From the NCBI GenBank assembly GCA_943331855.1, contig CALQNE010000042.1, positions 1-16,948 of the forward strand: 16,948 bases of DNA, read 5' to 3'. Each line of letters begins with the position of its first letter. The first letter of the stretch is position 1. Positions 8,185 to 14,869 of this stretch are shown here, in pieces. This DNA is from Bordetella parapertussis (GTDB taxonomy: Bacteria > Pseudomonadota > Gammaproteobacteria > Burkholderiales > Burkholderiaceae_B). The notes beneath the pieces were generated by a model. The model did not search any database and had not been told where the DNA came from. It saw only the letters and a list, made by a program, of their open reading frames with translations. The position numbers and the translations under genes are program-made.

Positions 8185-9270
8185 TCAGTCGGGGCTGGAT
8201 TGGCGCCTTTGTCCCAGGCGGGCCGAAATCTGCTGCAGCCACGCATCTTCAGCAAATACGGCCTCAGCAATGACGACCCAGATTCGAGCGTCTCGCACTG
8301 CGCTGCATTTAGTCGCGTCTTTGGCGGTAATCAGAATCAAATCGGTGGTTTGCTGCGCAAATAAGGATGCCTCAAACGGATAGTGGTCAGGAAGGCCAAT
8401 GGTCTTTTGGCAAACAATGCCTGATTCAGCGAGGGATTTAAAAAATCTATCCGGTTCACTTATTCCAGCTATTGCGGTTATATGCCTATTTTCTTGTGAA
8501 TTAATAAATTCATTTACGGATAGCTTTATTTTTTTATCAAGTGACTGAATATAAACAATTTTTAGCCACATTGTCGTTTCAAGGGGGCGCTGATCCACTG
8601 AGGGGGTGCTAGCGGTCGAATGGGAGGGCGTGAGAGGCGTGGCCTGACGGGTAATGAGAACGTCAACGGTGTTCAGGCGATTGGCAGGTTCGCGCAAGGG
8701 GCCCGCGGGTATCAGCCAACCGTTGCCCACGCCACGCGCGTCTTGCACCACAATTTCGATATCACGGCCTAGCGCCAGATGCTGCAAGCCGTCATCCGAA
8801 ACGATGATATCGATTGCAGGATCCGCCTTGAGAAGTGCCTGGCAGGCCAGACGCCGGTTGGGATGTACGCCAATCCAGGCGCCCGTCTGTTCAGCGAGCA
8901 AGGCGGGTTCATCACCCATCACGCTGGCATCAAGTTCCCCCTGCCCAACGCGTGCGCTTGAGTCAAGTTTGGCACCATAGCCACGACTAATTAGCCCGGG
9001 ATGCCAGCCAAGGGCCTGTAGTTTCTTGACCAGAGCGATGACGACGGGTGTTTTGCCCGTGCCGCCTACGTAAAGATTGCCGACAATGACAACGGGAACA
9101 GGGGCGCGATAAACATCGCCCAAACCAAGCTCGTACCACATGCGTTTAGCAAAGACGTACCCGGTCGCGATACAGGCAAAGGGAGAGAGCAACCAGGCGA
9201 AGAGGCCAGATCGCTGCCACTGCCGATGCAGCCAGTGCGCGATCGTTGTTTGGATGCGTGTTTGTTTCAA
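8185..9270 (-). CDS. lpxK: Tetraacyldisaccharide 4'-kinase (lipid A)
   Basis: Phosphorylates the 4' position of the lipid A disaccharide precursor at the inner-membrane surface. In 361 residues there is an N-terminal membrane-associated helix (about 22-40), the P-loop [12 protein letters not shown] (64-75), SRGYG (95-99), MGDEP (118-122), SDDGLQH (158-164) and PAGPLREP (188-195), all diagnostic of LpxK. The start is a TTG at 9268-9270 that overlaps the exbD TGA (TTGA); the next ATG, at residue 44, would remove the membrane helix. Residues 234-284 are encoded by a strikingly AT-rich segment (8419-8571) with ATA, AGA and AGG codons, unlike the rest of the gene, although the frame is intact and the [12 protein letters not shown] motif is retained. 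It lies between exbD and the Trm112-like gene in the envelope block. Confidence 0.95.
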   Translation of the reverse strand: MKQTRIQTTIAHWLHRQWQRSGLFAWLLSPFACIATGYVFAKRMWYELGLGDVYRAPVPVVIVGNLYVGGTGKTPVVIALVKKLQALGWHPGLISRGYGAKLDSSARVGQGELDASVMGDEPALLAEQTGAWIGVHPNRRLACQALLKADPAIDIIVSDDGLQHLALGRDIEIVVQDARGVGNGWLIPAGPLREPANRLNTVDVLITRQATPLTPSHSTASTPSVDQRPLETTMWLKIVYIQSLDKKIKLSVNEFINSQENRHITAIAGISEPDRFFKSLAESGIVCQKTIGLPDHYPFEASLFAQQTTDLILITAKDATKCSAVRDARIWVVIAEAVFAEDAWLQQISARLGQRRQSSPD

Positions 9271-9674
9271 TCGCTCGCCTGCGTGGCGAAATGCACTTTG
9301 CCAATCGCGGCTTGTCGTGCAGCTTGCATGGCAGTGATGACCAGTTGATGCGCGGCGTTTCCTGAGGCACGAATCAAAACGCTTGGGTCGGTTTGGCCTT
9401 GGGCGGCTTGGCGCAAGGCCTGAGTCAGGGTGGCAACATCAGGATTGTTGAGTAATACGCCATTAATCGCGAAGCGCCCAGATTCATGAATGCTTATTTC
9501 AATCCCTTGGATTGCGACAGCCTCGGCCGAAGCTTGGGGCAAGGTGATTTTGAGCGCTTGTTGCCGCATGAAGGTGGTGGTTGCGGCCAAAAAAATTAAC
9601 ATCACCAGCAGTACGTCAATCAAGGGAATCAGATTGATTTCAAGTGGTTCGTCATCGGATGTACGAAAGCGCAT
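9267..9674 (-). CDS. exbD: ExbD/TolR family biopolymer transport protein
   Basis: A 135-residue inner-membrane protein with a short cytoplasmic N-terminus, one membrane helix (about 14-33) and a periplasmic domain. It pairs with ExbB to use the proton gradient for energising TonB-dependent outer-membrane transport, or Tol-type functions. The motif EINLIPLIDVLLVMLIFL carries Asp20, equivalent to the essential proton-path aspartate of ExbD/TolR. The ATG at 9672-9674 lies 6 bp after the exbB stop, and its TGA overlaps the lpxK TTG start. No tonB gene is adjacent, so ExbD versus TolR cannot be fixed from the sequence alone. The absence of tolA, tolB and pal favours the ExbD name. Confidence 0.88.
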   Translation of the reverse strand: MRFRTSDDEPLEINLIPLIDVLLVMLIFLAATTTFMRQQALKITLPQASAEAVAIQGIEISIHESGRFAINGVLLNNPDVATLTQALRQAAQGQTDPSVLIRASGNAAHQLVITAMQAARQAAIGKVHFATQASD

Positions 9675-9680
9675 GTCGTG

Positions 9681-10277
9681 TCAGGCCTTCAGGCCATCAC
9701 GTACGTGACGCGTTGCCTGCTCAAGGCTTAGCAAAAGGCCATCAACGCGCGATTTGAAATAACGGTGGGCAATGACGGCGGGTACTGCAATTAATATGCC
9801 AAAACCGGTGTTGTAGAGGGCGATCGAGATGCCTCGCGCCAATTCGGTCGGATCGGAACCATCAGGGCGATAGGCGGCAAAAATCTCGATCATTCCGATC
9901 ACGGTCCCGAACAGCCCCATCAGAGGTGCCACCGTGGCAATCATGGCCAAACCGGGTAAATAGCGATTTAAGGCGTGCGCGACGTCTTGACCAACGTCTT
10001 CGACACTTCGTCTGAGTTCGGCGTCTGGCAGGTTTCGGCTTAGCAGAAGTTGGGCGAGCACCAGGCCCAGAGGCGACGATGTTTTGAGTTTTGCGATGGC
10101 TTGAGCATCTGCACTGCCGGATCGCACGAGCTGAAGCACTTCAGCGGTGAGCTCGGGCGGGATGATGCGCTGGGTTTGCAGGCTAAGCAGGCGTTCGATG
10201 ATAATGGCAAGGCCGGCCACGGAAAGGCCCAAAAGTGGCCAAATTGGCCATCCAGCCTGAGAAACAATTGAAAACAA
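9681..10277 (-). CDS. exbB: ExbB/TolQ/MotA family proton channel protein
   Basis: Inner-membrane partner of ExbD. A 198-residue product is predicted with three membrane segments at about 11-28, 109-133 and 149-171 and the usual cytoplasmic loop between the first two. The second and third (IATVAPLMGLFGTVIGMI, then GISIALYNTGFGILIAVPAVIA) hold the family's conserved Pro, Gly and Thr residues. The open frame runs to an ATG at 10478, but the extra 67 residues are unlike ExbB and cross a probable regulatory region. A TTG at 10275-10277, preceded by GAGAGG with a 6-nt spacer, gives an N-terminus (FSIVSQAGWPIWPLL) that fits the family; I choose it. It is the first gene of the envelope block. Confidence 0.88.
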   Translation of the reverse strand: MFSIVSQAGWPIWPLLGLSVAGLAIIIERLLSLQTQRIIPPELTAEVLQLVRSGSADAQAIAKLKTSSPLGLVLAQLLLSRNLPDAELRRSVEDVGQDVAHALNRYLPGLAMIATVAPLMGLFGTVIGMIEIFAAYRPDGSDPTELARGISIALYNTGFGILIAVPAVIAHRYFKSRVDGLLLSLEQATRHVRDGLKA

Positions 10278-10348
10278 AGGAAACCTCTCGTGTGGAGGGG
10301 GCAGAATACACGATGACTGATGGGTCATTAGTCGTCGCACGGGTTCAT

Positions 10349-10378
10349 ATCGTACGGGGCAATGGTCGTGATTGGCAA
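10349..10378 (-). promoter_or_regulatory. Candidate sigma70 promoter of the exbB block
   Basis: On the minus strand a TTGCCA (10373-10378, 5 of 6 to TTGACA) and a TACGAT (10349-10354, 4 of 6 to TATAAT) are separated by 18 bp. They lie about 70 bp upstream of the chosen exbB TTG start. The match is moderate, and other placements in the region are possible. Confidence 0.3.
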
Positions 10379-10399
10379 GTCTGTTCAACTGCGATAAAA

Positions 10400-10422
10400 C
10401 TATCCACAGGAGTTGTGGATAA
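10400..10422. promoter_or_regulatory. Head-to-head pair of DnaA-box-like nonamers
   Basis: TATCCACA at 10401-10408 and its exact complement at 10414-10421 form a perfect 8-bp inverted repeat with a 5-bp spacer (GGAGT). Each arm is the core of a DnaA box; the right one, extended to 10422, is the full TTATCCACA on the minus strand. Two opposed boxes this close could bind DnaA cooperatively. The same dyad could instead be an operator for another regulator or a small hairpin in a leader. Confidence 0.55.
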
Positions 10423-10611
10423 TTCTGTGTGCATCTTTGGAAAGCGTGGAAAATACTAGCTTTAAGCGGTTTGCTCAAAAAACGATCATTTTTTTGTAAT
10501 ATTTATATATTTCGTTTAAAAACAAGTGGTTATATCTTTTTTTTAATTAAATATCACACAAAAGCAAATAATTTGTTATGTCACAAAGACTTAAAGGTTA
10601 TTTGTTTGCTC

Positions 10612-10620
10612 TGTGGATAG
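10612..10620 (-). promoter_or_regulatory. Third DnaA-box-like nonamer
   Basis: The plus strand reads TGTGGATAG, so the minus strand carries CTATCCACA, one mismatch from TTATCCACA. It lies 20 bp upstream of the xseA ATG, on the far side of the AT-rich core from the other two boxes. If bound by DnaA it could also affect xseA expression. Confidence 0.45.
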
Positions 10621-10639
10621 AAGTTGGTCTGGAAGCCTT

Positions 10640-11980
10640 ATGACAATTGAAAGTCAGGTCACAAATACACTCAAACAAGCAGAATTCTGGACGGTATCGC
10701 AGCTGAATCAAGCCGTGAGTCAGGTGCTTGAAGATCAGTTGGATGTGTGCTGGGTTCGGGGCGAAATTTCGAACTTTACCAATGCGTCTTCTGGGCACTG
10801 GTATTTCACGCTAAAGGATGACTCGGCCTCAGTGCGGGCCGTCATGTTTCGCGGCCGAGCTGCGACCACAGGGTTTACCCCTAAGTCAGGCGATTCGGTT
10901 GAGCTTAAGGCGCGCGTGACCCTTTACGAGGCGCGTGGCGAGTATCAGCTTCAGGTCGAACAACTGCGGCGCGCAGGTTTGGGGACATTGTTTGAGGCGT
11001 TTATGGCCCTCAAAAATAAATTAGCAGCTGAGGGGTTGTTTGATGCCGAAAACAAACGGGTGCCCGCGCCTTACCCACGAGCCATTGGCATCATTACCTC
11101 GTTGGGGGCGGCAGCCCTGCATGATGTGCTCACAGCCTTGGCGCGGCGCGCCCCGCACGTGCCTGTGGTGATCTACCCCGCCTTGGTTCAGGGGGCGGGC
11201 GCCGCGCTGCAACTCAGGCAGGCGTTGGCGCTGGCCAACGAACGGCAAGAGGTGGATACATTGCTCTTGGTCAGGGGTGGGGGCAGTATCGAAGATCTTT
11301 TTAGCTTTAACGACGAAGCCCTTGCGCGAGATATTGCTGCCAGTGTCATCCCCGTGGTCTCGGGGGTTGGTCATGAGACCGACTTTACGATCGCGGATTT
11401 TGTGGCTGACGTGCGTGCGCCGACGCCAACCGCCGCAGCCGAGTTGGTGTGCGGTACCCGCGCGGCCCTCCTGGAGCGTGTGTTGGGCGCCGCACAGTAT
11501 GCACAGCAGTTACTGTCGCGCAAACTTGAGCGATTGGCCCAGCGCGTTGATCGCGCTGCGGCGGGTGTTGTACCGCCAAGCCAGCGTGTCGCGCATCAGG
11601 TCGAAATGGTTGCGAGCCTGGGGCGTCGATTAGTTTCAGCCATCGATAAGCGTTTGCAAAGTGTGCGTGCGCAACATGCGCGCAGTTCTTTAAGATTTGG
11701 GGCGGCTCTGCCCGATTTAAATTTGATACAGGCGCGACTTGTGCGTGCCGAGGTCTCACTTGCTGCGGGTCAGCAGCGCCTGCTCGAACGCCAGCAAACA
11801 CGGCTCGAAAGCGTGGGCGCGCAACTCAGGGCCTTGAGCCCTGAGCATACGTTGGCGCGCGGCTATGCCATTGTGCGCACAGAAACGGGTCAAATTCTGC
11901 GAAAAGCGATCGATGCTCAGAGTGATCAGGTACTGTTAGTGACGTTAGCGCAAGGCGAGCTGAAGGTTCGGGTGCGTTAA
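10640..11980 (+). CDS. xseA: Exodeoxyribonuclease VII large subunit
   Basis: Large subunit of ExoVII, a metal-independent nuclease that degrades single-stranded DNA from both ends and acts in DNA repair with several copies of XseB. From the ATG at 10640 the protein has 446 residues. An N-terminal OB-fold spans about 18-115 (VSQLN, WVRGEISNF, GHWYFTLKD, MFRGRA). The catalytic domain contains IGIITS (149-154), VRGGGSIEDL (211-220), GVGHETDFT (242-250) and RAPTPTAAAELV (259-270). A coiled-coil-rich segment follows to about 400. The frame is also open to a GTG at 10613, but the ATG has GGAAG with a good 4-nt spacing, so it is preferred. xseB is not in the window. It diverges from exbB and is followed by sodB after 110 bp. 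Confidence 0.95.
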   Translation: MTIESQVTNTLKQAEFWTVSQLNQAVSQVLEDQLDVCWVRGEISNFTNASSGHWYFTLKDDSASVRAVMFRGRAATTGFTPKSGDSVELKARVTLYEARGEYQLQVEQLRRAGLGTLFEAFMALKNKLAAEGLFDAENKRVPAPYPRAIGIITSLGAAALHDVLTALARRAPHVPVVIYPALVQGAGAALQLRQALALANERQEVDTLLLVRGGGSIEDLFSFNDEALARDIAASVIPVVSGVGHETDFTIADFVADVRAPTPTAAAELVCGTRAALLERVLGAAQYAQQLLSRKLERLAQRVDRAAAGVVPPSQRVAHQVEMVASLGRRLVSAIDKRLQSVRAQHARSSLRFGAALPDLNLIQARLVRAEVSLAAGQQRLLERQQTRLESVGAQLRALSPEHTLARGYAIVRTETGQILRKAIDAQSDQVLLVTLAQGELKVRVR

Positions 11981-12015
11981 AACTGACTTTAACCCTGCTA
12001 GGGACAAGGCTTGTC

Positions 12016-12043
12016 TTGCTACGAGCCGACTGTCCGATACAAT
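12016..12043 (+). promoter_or_regulatory. Candidate sigma70 promoter of sodB
   Basis: TTGCTA (12016-12021, 4 of 6 to TTGACA) and TACAAT (12038-12043, 5 of 6 to TATAAT) with a 16-bp spacer lie about 40 bp upstream of the sodB ATG. The -10 overlaps a small dyad, ACAAT-N4-ATTGT (12039-12052), which could be an operator half-match; it does not fit the Fur box well. Confidence 0.4.
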
Positions 12044-12090
12044 AACGATTGTTCTTTGTCTGACTCACATTTCAAGAGGATTTTGCAGCA

Positions 12091-12669
12091 ATGGCCCATA
12101 CGCTCCCCGCATTGCCTTACGCCATCGACGCTTTGGCACCCACCATTTCAAAAGAAACGCTTGAGTTTCACTATGGCAAGCATCATCAAACCTATGTGAC
12201 TAATCTGAATAATTTGATTCCCGGCACAGAGTTTGAAAGCGCTTCGCTCGAAGAAATTGTTAAAAAATCTTCCGGTGGCGTTTTTAACAATGCAGCCCAA
12301 ATCTGGAATCACACCTTTTACTGGAACTCGTTAGCACCTGCGTCTGGCGCTGAGCCCAGCGGTAAATTGGCTGCGGCCATTAATGCAAAATGGGGCAGTG
12401 TTGCCGCGTTCAAAGAGGCCTTTAACAAGTCTGCTGCGGGCAATTTTGGTTCGGGCTGGACGTGGTTAGTGAAAAAGCCTGACGGCTCGCTTGATATTGT
12501 GAATACCAGCAATGCTGCGACACCACTGACAACCGCTGATGTGCCTTTGCTGACCTGTGACGTTTGGGAACATGCTTATTACATCGACTACCGTAATGCA
12601 CGTCCAAAGTATCTCGAAAGCTTCTGGACGCTGGCTAACTGGGCCTTCGCAGCAAAAAATTTGGGCTAA
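12091..12669 (+). CDS. sodB: Superoxide dismutase [Fe]
   Basis: Cytosolic enzyme that converts superoxide to oxygen and peroxide. The 192 residues match the FeSOD family. The four metal ligands are H27, H74, D157 and H161 (the last two in [11 protein letters not shown]), with the second-sphere Tyr35. Gln70 in [11 protein letters not shown] is the position typical of Fe rather than Mn enzymes. AGAGGA lies upstream of the ATG at a rather long spacing. A candidate promoter lies at 12016-12043 and an intrinsic terminator follows, so the gene is probably monocistronic. Confidence 0.97.
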   Translation: MAHTLPALPYAIDALAPTISKETLEFHYGKHHQTYVTNLNNLIPGTEFESASLEEIVKKSSGGVFNNAAQIWNHTFYWNSLAPASGAEPSGKLAAAINAKWGSVAAFKEAFNKSAAGNFGSGWTWLVKKPDGSLDIVNTSNAATPLTTADVPLLTCDVWEHAYYIDYRNARPKYLESFWTLANWAFAAKNLG

Positions 12670-12683
12670 GTCGCCTGGGTTTT

Positions 12684-12714
12684 AAAAAAGCCGACCTGAG
12701 GGTCGGTTTTTTTT
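12684..12714 (+). terminator. Intrinsic terminator after sodB
   Basis: A 6-bp stem CCGACC/GGTCGG (12691-12696 with 12701-12706) and TGAG tetraloop is followed by eight T (12707-12714) and flanked upstream by six A (12684-12689). The A-run also pairs with the T-run and makes the element potentially active in both directions. Confidence 0.9.
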
Positions 12715-12771
12715 GGGCTACATTAATGGTCGAAACCGTCAGCCCAAAAATTTCATCCAAGGATCTTTGCC

Positions 12772-13977
12772 ATGTCTATTGAAGCGTTCATCTGCGATGC
12801 CTTACGAACTCCTTTCGGTCGCTACGCGGGTTCGCTCGCGACGGTGCGCCCGGATGATCTGGCTGCGGTACCCATTCGCGCACTCGCTGAGCGCAATCCC
12901 CAGGTCAAGTGGGAAGAACTCGATGATGCCCTGATGGGTTGTGCGAATCAGGCGGGTGAAGACAACCGCAACGTTGCCCGTATGGCGACGCTGCTAGCGG
13001 GTTTGCCGGTTCAGGTGCCTGGTGGCACCATCAACCGCCTGTGCGGCTCTGGAATGGATGCCGTGGGCACTGCCGCCCGTGCGATTCGTGCGGGTGATGC
13101 TTCATTCATGTTGGCCGGTGGCGTTGAAAGTATGTCTCGTGCACCTTTTGTCATGGGTAAGGCGGACTCGGCTTTTTCGCGCAACGCGTCGATTTTCGAC
13201 ACGACAATCGGTTGGCGCTTTGTGAACCGTTTGATGAAAGCCAAGTACGGTGTTGATTCAATGCCTGAAACTGCCGAAAACGTCGCGGATCAATTCAAGG
13301 TGTCACGCGAAGATCAAGACATTTTTGCCATGGCGAGCCAAGAGAAAACGGCCGCTGCGCAAAAGTCGGGTTTCTTCAACGACGAAATTGCAGTGGTCTC
13401 GATTCCGCAAAAGAAGGGTGACCCGCTTGTGGTGAGCCGTGACGAACATCCTCGCCAAACGAGTCTTGAGGCACTTGCAAAATTAAAAGGTGTTGTGCGT
13501 GAAGGTGGTTCAGTGACGGCCGGAAATGCCTCGGGGGTCAACGATGGTGCGGTGGCGATGTTGCTGGCAAGCGAGGCGGGCGCTAAACGGCAGGGGCTTA
13601 CTCCGCGTGCACGTGTGGTTGCGATGGCTACGGCAGGTGTTGAACCACGCATTATGGGTGTCGGTCCGGCGCCTGCCACGTTGAAGGTGTTGGCGCTGGC
13701 GGGGCTATCGATTGAGCAGATGGATGTGATTGAGCTGAATGAAGCGTTCGCAGCCCAGGGCTTGGCCGTGACGCGCATGCTGGGGCTCGCTGACAATGAT
13801 CCGCGTGTGAATCCGCATGGTGGAGCGATTGCGCTTGGTCATCCACTAGGCGCGAGTGGCGCTCGGCTCGTGATGACAGCGGTGCATCAATTGCAGGCGA
13901 CTGGAGGGCGCTATGCCCTCTGCACGATGTGTATCGGTGTCGGGCAAGGAATCGCAATGGTCCTTGAACGGGTCTAG
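12772..13977 (+). CDS. Thiolase, 3-oxoadipyl-CoA thiolase (PcaF)-type
   Basis: A 401-residue degradative thiolase that cleaves a 3-oxoacyl-CoA with CoA, releasing acetyl-CoA. The nucleophile is Cys91 in NRLCGSGMD; His357 in GGAIALGHPLGASG and Cys387 in CTMCIGVGQG complete the active site. NEAFAAQG is at 323-330. GCANQAGEDNRNVARM (56-71), SMSRAPFVMGKA and DTTIGWRF closely follow the beta-ketoadipyl-CoA thiolases PcaF/PaaJ, so 3-oxoadipyl-CoA is the best guess for substrate. No other protocatechuate or phenylacetate genes are nearby, so acetoacetyl-CoA thiolase remains an alternative and I leave the symbol empty. The ATG has AAGGAT at good spacing. Terminators on both sides imply its own transcript, and two consecutive TAG codons end it. 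Confidence 0.88.
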   Translation: MSIEAFICDALRTPFGRYAGSLATVRPDDLAAVPIRALAERNPQVKWEELDDALMGCANQAGEDNRNVARMATLLAGLPVQVPGGTINRLCGSGMDAVGTAARAIRAGDASFMLAGGVESMSRAPFVMGKADSAFSRNASIFDTTIGWRFVNRLMKAKYGVDSMPETAENVADQFKVSREDQDIFAMASQEKTAAAQKSGFFNDEIAVVSIPQKKGDPLVVSRDEHPRQTSLEALAKLKGVVREGGSVTAGNASGVNDGAVAMLLASEAGAKRQGLTPRARVVAMATAGVEPRIMGVGPAPATLKVLALAGLSIEQMDVIELNEAFAAQGLAVTRMLGLADNDPRVNPHGGAIALGHPLGASGARLVMTAVHQLQATGGRYALCTMCIGVGQGIAMVLERV

Positions 13978-14000
13978 TAGGATTTTTGGTGCTTGAAGGT

Positions 14001-14032
14001 AGCGGGAATTATTGAATTCCCGCTATTTTTTT
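14001..14032 (+). terminator. Intrinsic terminator after the thiolase gene, overlapping the DUF192 gene 3' end
   Basis: A perfect 10-bp inverted repeat (AGCGGGAATT at 14001-14010 with 14015-14024) and ATTG loop is followed by A and seven T (14026-14032). It is a strong terminator for the plus-strand thiolase gene. On the minus strand, part of the loop, the right arm and the T-run are the last codons of the convergent DUF192 gene, whose stop is at 14009-14011. Confidence 0.9.
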
Positions 14033-14488
14033 ACCCGCAACAATCCCACGTTTCGCAAACCAGCCTTGCTCCATCTCGAGCGTAAAGCGTACGGGCGTTG
14101 TCGAACAATGTGAGTTTTCGGTCATGGGTGCCATATCGGCAATATTGGTGATGGTTCCATCATCCAAAATAAACGCGATCGACAAGGGCAATAGCGTATT
14201 GCGCATCCAAAAGCACTGCACACTGGGTTGCTCAAAGACAAACAGCATGCCGTGGTTGGGGGCGAGTTCTTTGCGAAACATGAGCCCACGCGAGCGCTGT
14301 GCGTCGTTGCTTGCGACTTCGGCCTGAATTAAATGCATACCGGCCGTGAGCTGTTTGATGGGTAAGGGCGCACTAGGTGGCCCACCCTGGCTTGAGGCAG
14401 TTATTGGATATGCGAATAGATTAACCACGCAAATAAACAGCGCAGCTAACCACCTGCGCTGCTTAAAAAGCACGAACATGTTTTGCAT
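14009..14488 (-). CDS. DUF192 family protein, probably secreted
   Basis: A 159-residue protein of the DUF192 (UPF0127) family. The N-terminus has basic residues (KQRR, 9-12) and a hydrophobic stretch (13-28), then ITASSQ, which fits a signal peptide cut near residue 31-33, so the mature domain is likely periplasmic. Domain motifs are RSRGLMFRKEL (65-75), GMLFVFE (80-86), CFWMRNTLLPLSIAFI (92-107), and a C-terminal FTLEMEQGWFAKRGI (135-149). Its biochemical function is not known to me. The start could be M1 or M4; I use M1. It lies 34 bp after the cold-shock gene on the same strand, with a GC-rich imperfect hairpin in the gap, and its 3' end is built into the terminator of the convergent thiolase gene. 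Confidence 0.88.
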   Translation of the reverse strand: MQNMFVLFKQRRWLAALFICVVNLFAYPITASSQGGPPSAPLPIKQLTAGMHLIQAEVASNDAQRSRGLMFRKELAPNHGMLFVFEQPSVQCFWMRNTLLPLSIAFILDDGTITNIADMAPMTENSHCSTTPVRFTLEMEQGWFAKRGIVAGKKIAGIQ

Positions 14489-14497
14489 CTCTACAAC

Positions 14498-14521
14498 CTA
14501 AGGGGTTATTCACCCCCCTAG
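14498..14521. repeat. GC-rich imperfect hairpin between cold-shock gene and DUF192 gene
   Basis: CTAAGGGG (14498-14505) can pair with CCCC..CTAG (14513-14521), with one mismatch or a bulged C. In the minus-strand transcript it begins just after the cold-shock stop codon (14523-14525) but is followed by GTTGTAG rather than a U-run. It may be a weak terminator or an mRNA 3'-end barrier that lowers DUF192 expression; this is inference. Confidence 0.45.
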
Positions 14522-14522
14522 T

Positions 14523-14756
14523 TTAAGCTGCAGTTATATTTGTGGCTTGCTTGCCCTTTGGGCCCTGAGTTACTTGAAAAGCCACTTTTTGGCCTTCTTT
14601 CAGGGTTTTAAAGCCGTTCATTTCAATGGCTGAAAAATGAGCAAAAAGATCTTCGCCGCCGTCATCGGGCGTTACGAAACCAAAGCCTTTTGCATCGTTA
14701 AACCATTTTACTGTGCCGGTAACTTTTGGGCCGTTATTTGTAGCTGAGTCTGACAT
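14523..14756 (-). CDS. Cold-shock protein (CspA family)
   Basis: A 77-residue single cold-shock domain that binds single-stranded RNA/DNA and acts as an RNA chaperone. The RNA-binding motifs are KGFGFV (RNP1, 23-28) and LFAHF (RNP2, 37-41; the usual first residue is Val), within [16 protein letters not shown] and [18 protein letters not shown]. The frame is open upstream to 14801, but the ATG at 14754-14756, with AGGCGGA just before it, gives the normal family length plus a short polar N-terminal tail ([11 protein letters not shown]). A gap of 235 bp separates it from clpS; a candidate promoter suggests a leader of about 100 nt, as is common for csp mRNAs. Which csp paralogue this is cannot be told. 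Confidence 0.93.
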   Translation of the reverse strand: MSDSATNNGPKVTGTVKWFNDAKGFGFVTPDDGGEDLFAHFSAIEMNGFKTLKEGQKVAFQVTQGPKGKQATNITAA

Positions 14757-14869
14757 TCCGCCTGCCTCTTTATGCAATGTATAACCTGAACGAAAGCCCA
14801 ATGATTTTTTGACTTAATATCATGGTTCTTTCGGCGTTTCTTAACCCAAATATTCTTGAGTATGGCGAG

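Larger units (their letters stand above)
10278..10639. other. Divergent exbB-xseA intergenic region with DnaA-box-like sites and an AT-rich core
   Basis: No convincing gene lies in these 362 bp. They hold three sequences identical or nearly identical to the bacterial DnaA box TTATCCACA: 10400-10408 (plus strand, one mismatch), 10414-10422 (minus strand, perfect) and 10612-10620 (minus strand, one mismatch). Between the second and third is a stretch from 10481 to 10600 with 24 G or C in 120 bases by hand count (20%), against well over 50% nearby. It includes T-runs at 10489-10495 and 10537-10544. Promoters for exbB and xseA must also lie here. A DnaA-binding locus is the inference; dnaA itself is not in the window. 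Confidence 0.6.

Noticed and set aside
10278..10478. N-terminal extension of exbB to an ATG at 10478 (67 extra residues)
   Set aside because: The added residues are unlike ExbB/TolQ proteins and run across the DnaA-box dyad and candidate promoter; a TTG with GAGAGG at 10277 explains the family N-terminus.
10429..10620. 63-codon plus-strand frame in the AT-rich exbB-xseA gap
   Set aside because: It begins with GTG without a ribosome-binding site, its composition simply reflects AT-rich DNA, it overlaps the third box, and it resembles no family I know.
10278..10639. Chromosomal origin oriC
   Set aside because: Only three boxes are seen and no dnaA, dnaN, rpmH or gidA neighbours are present; kept only as a DnaA-binding-site hypothesis.
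12037..12055. Fur box upstream of sodB
   Set aside because: Best alignment to the 19-bp Fur consensus matches only 8 positions.
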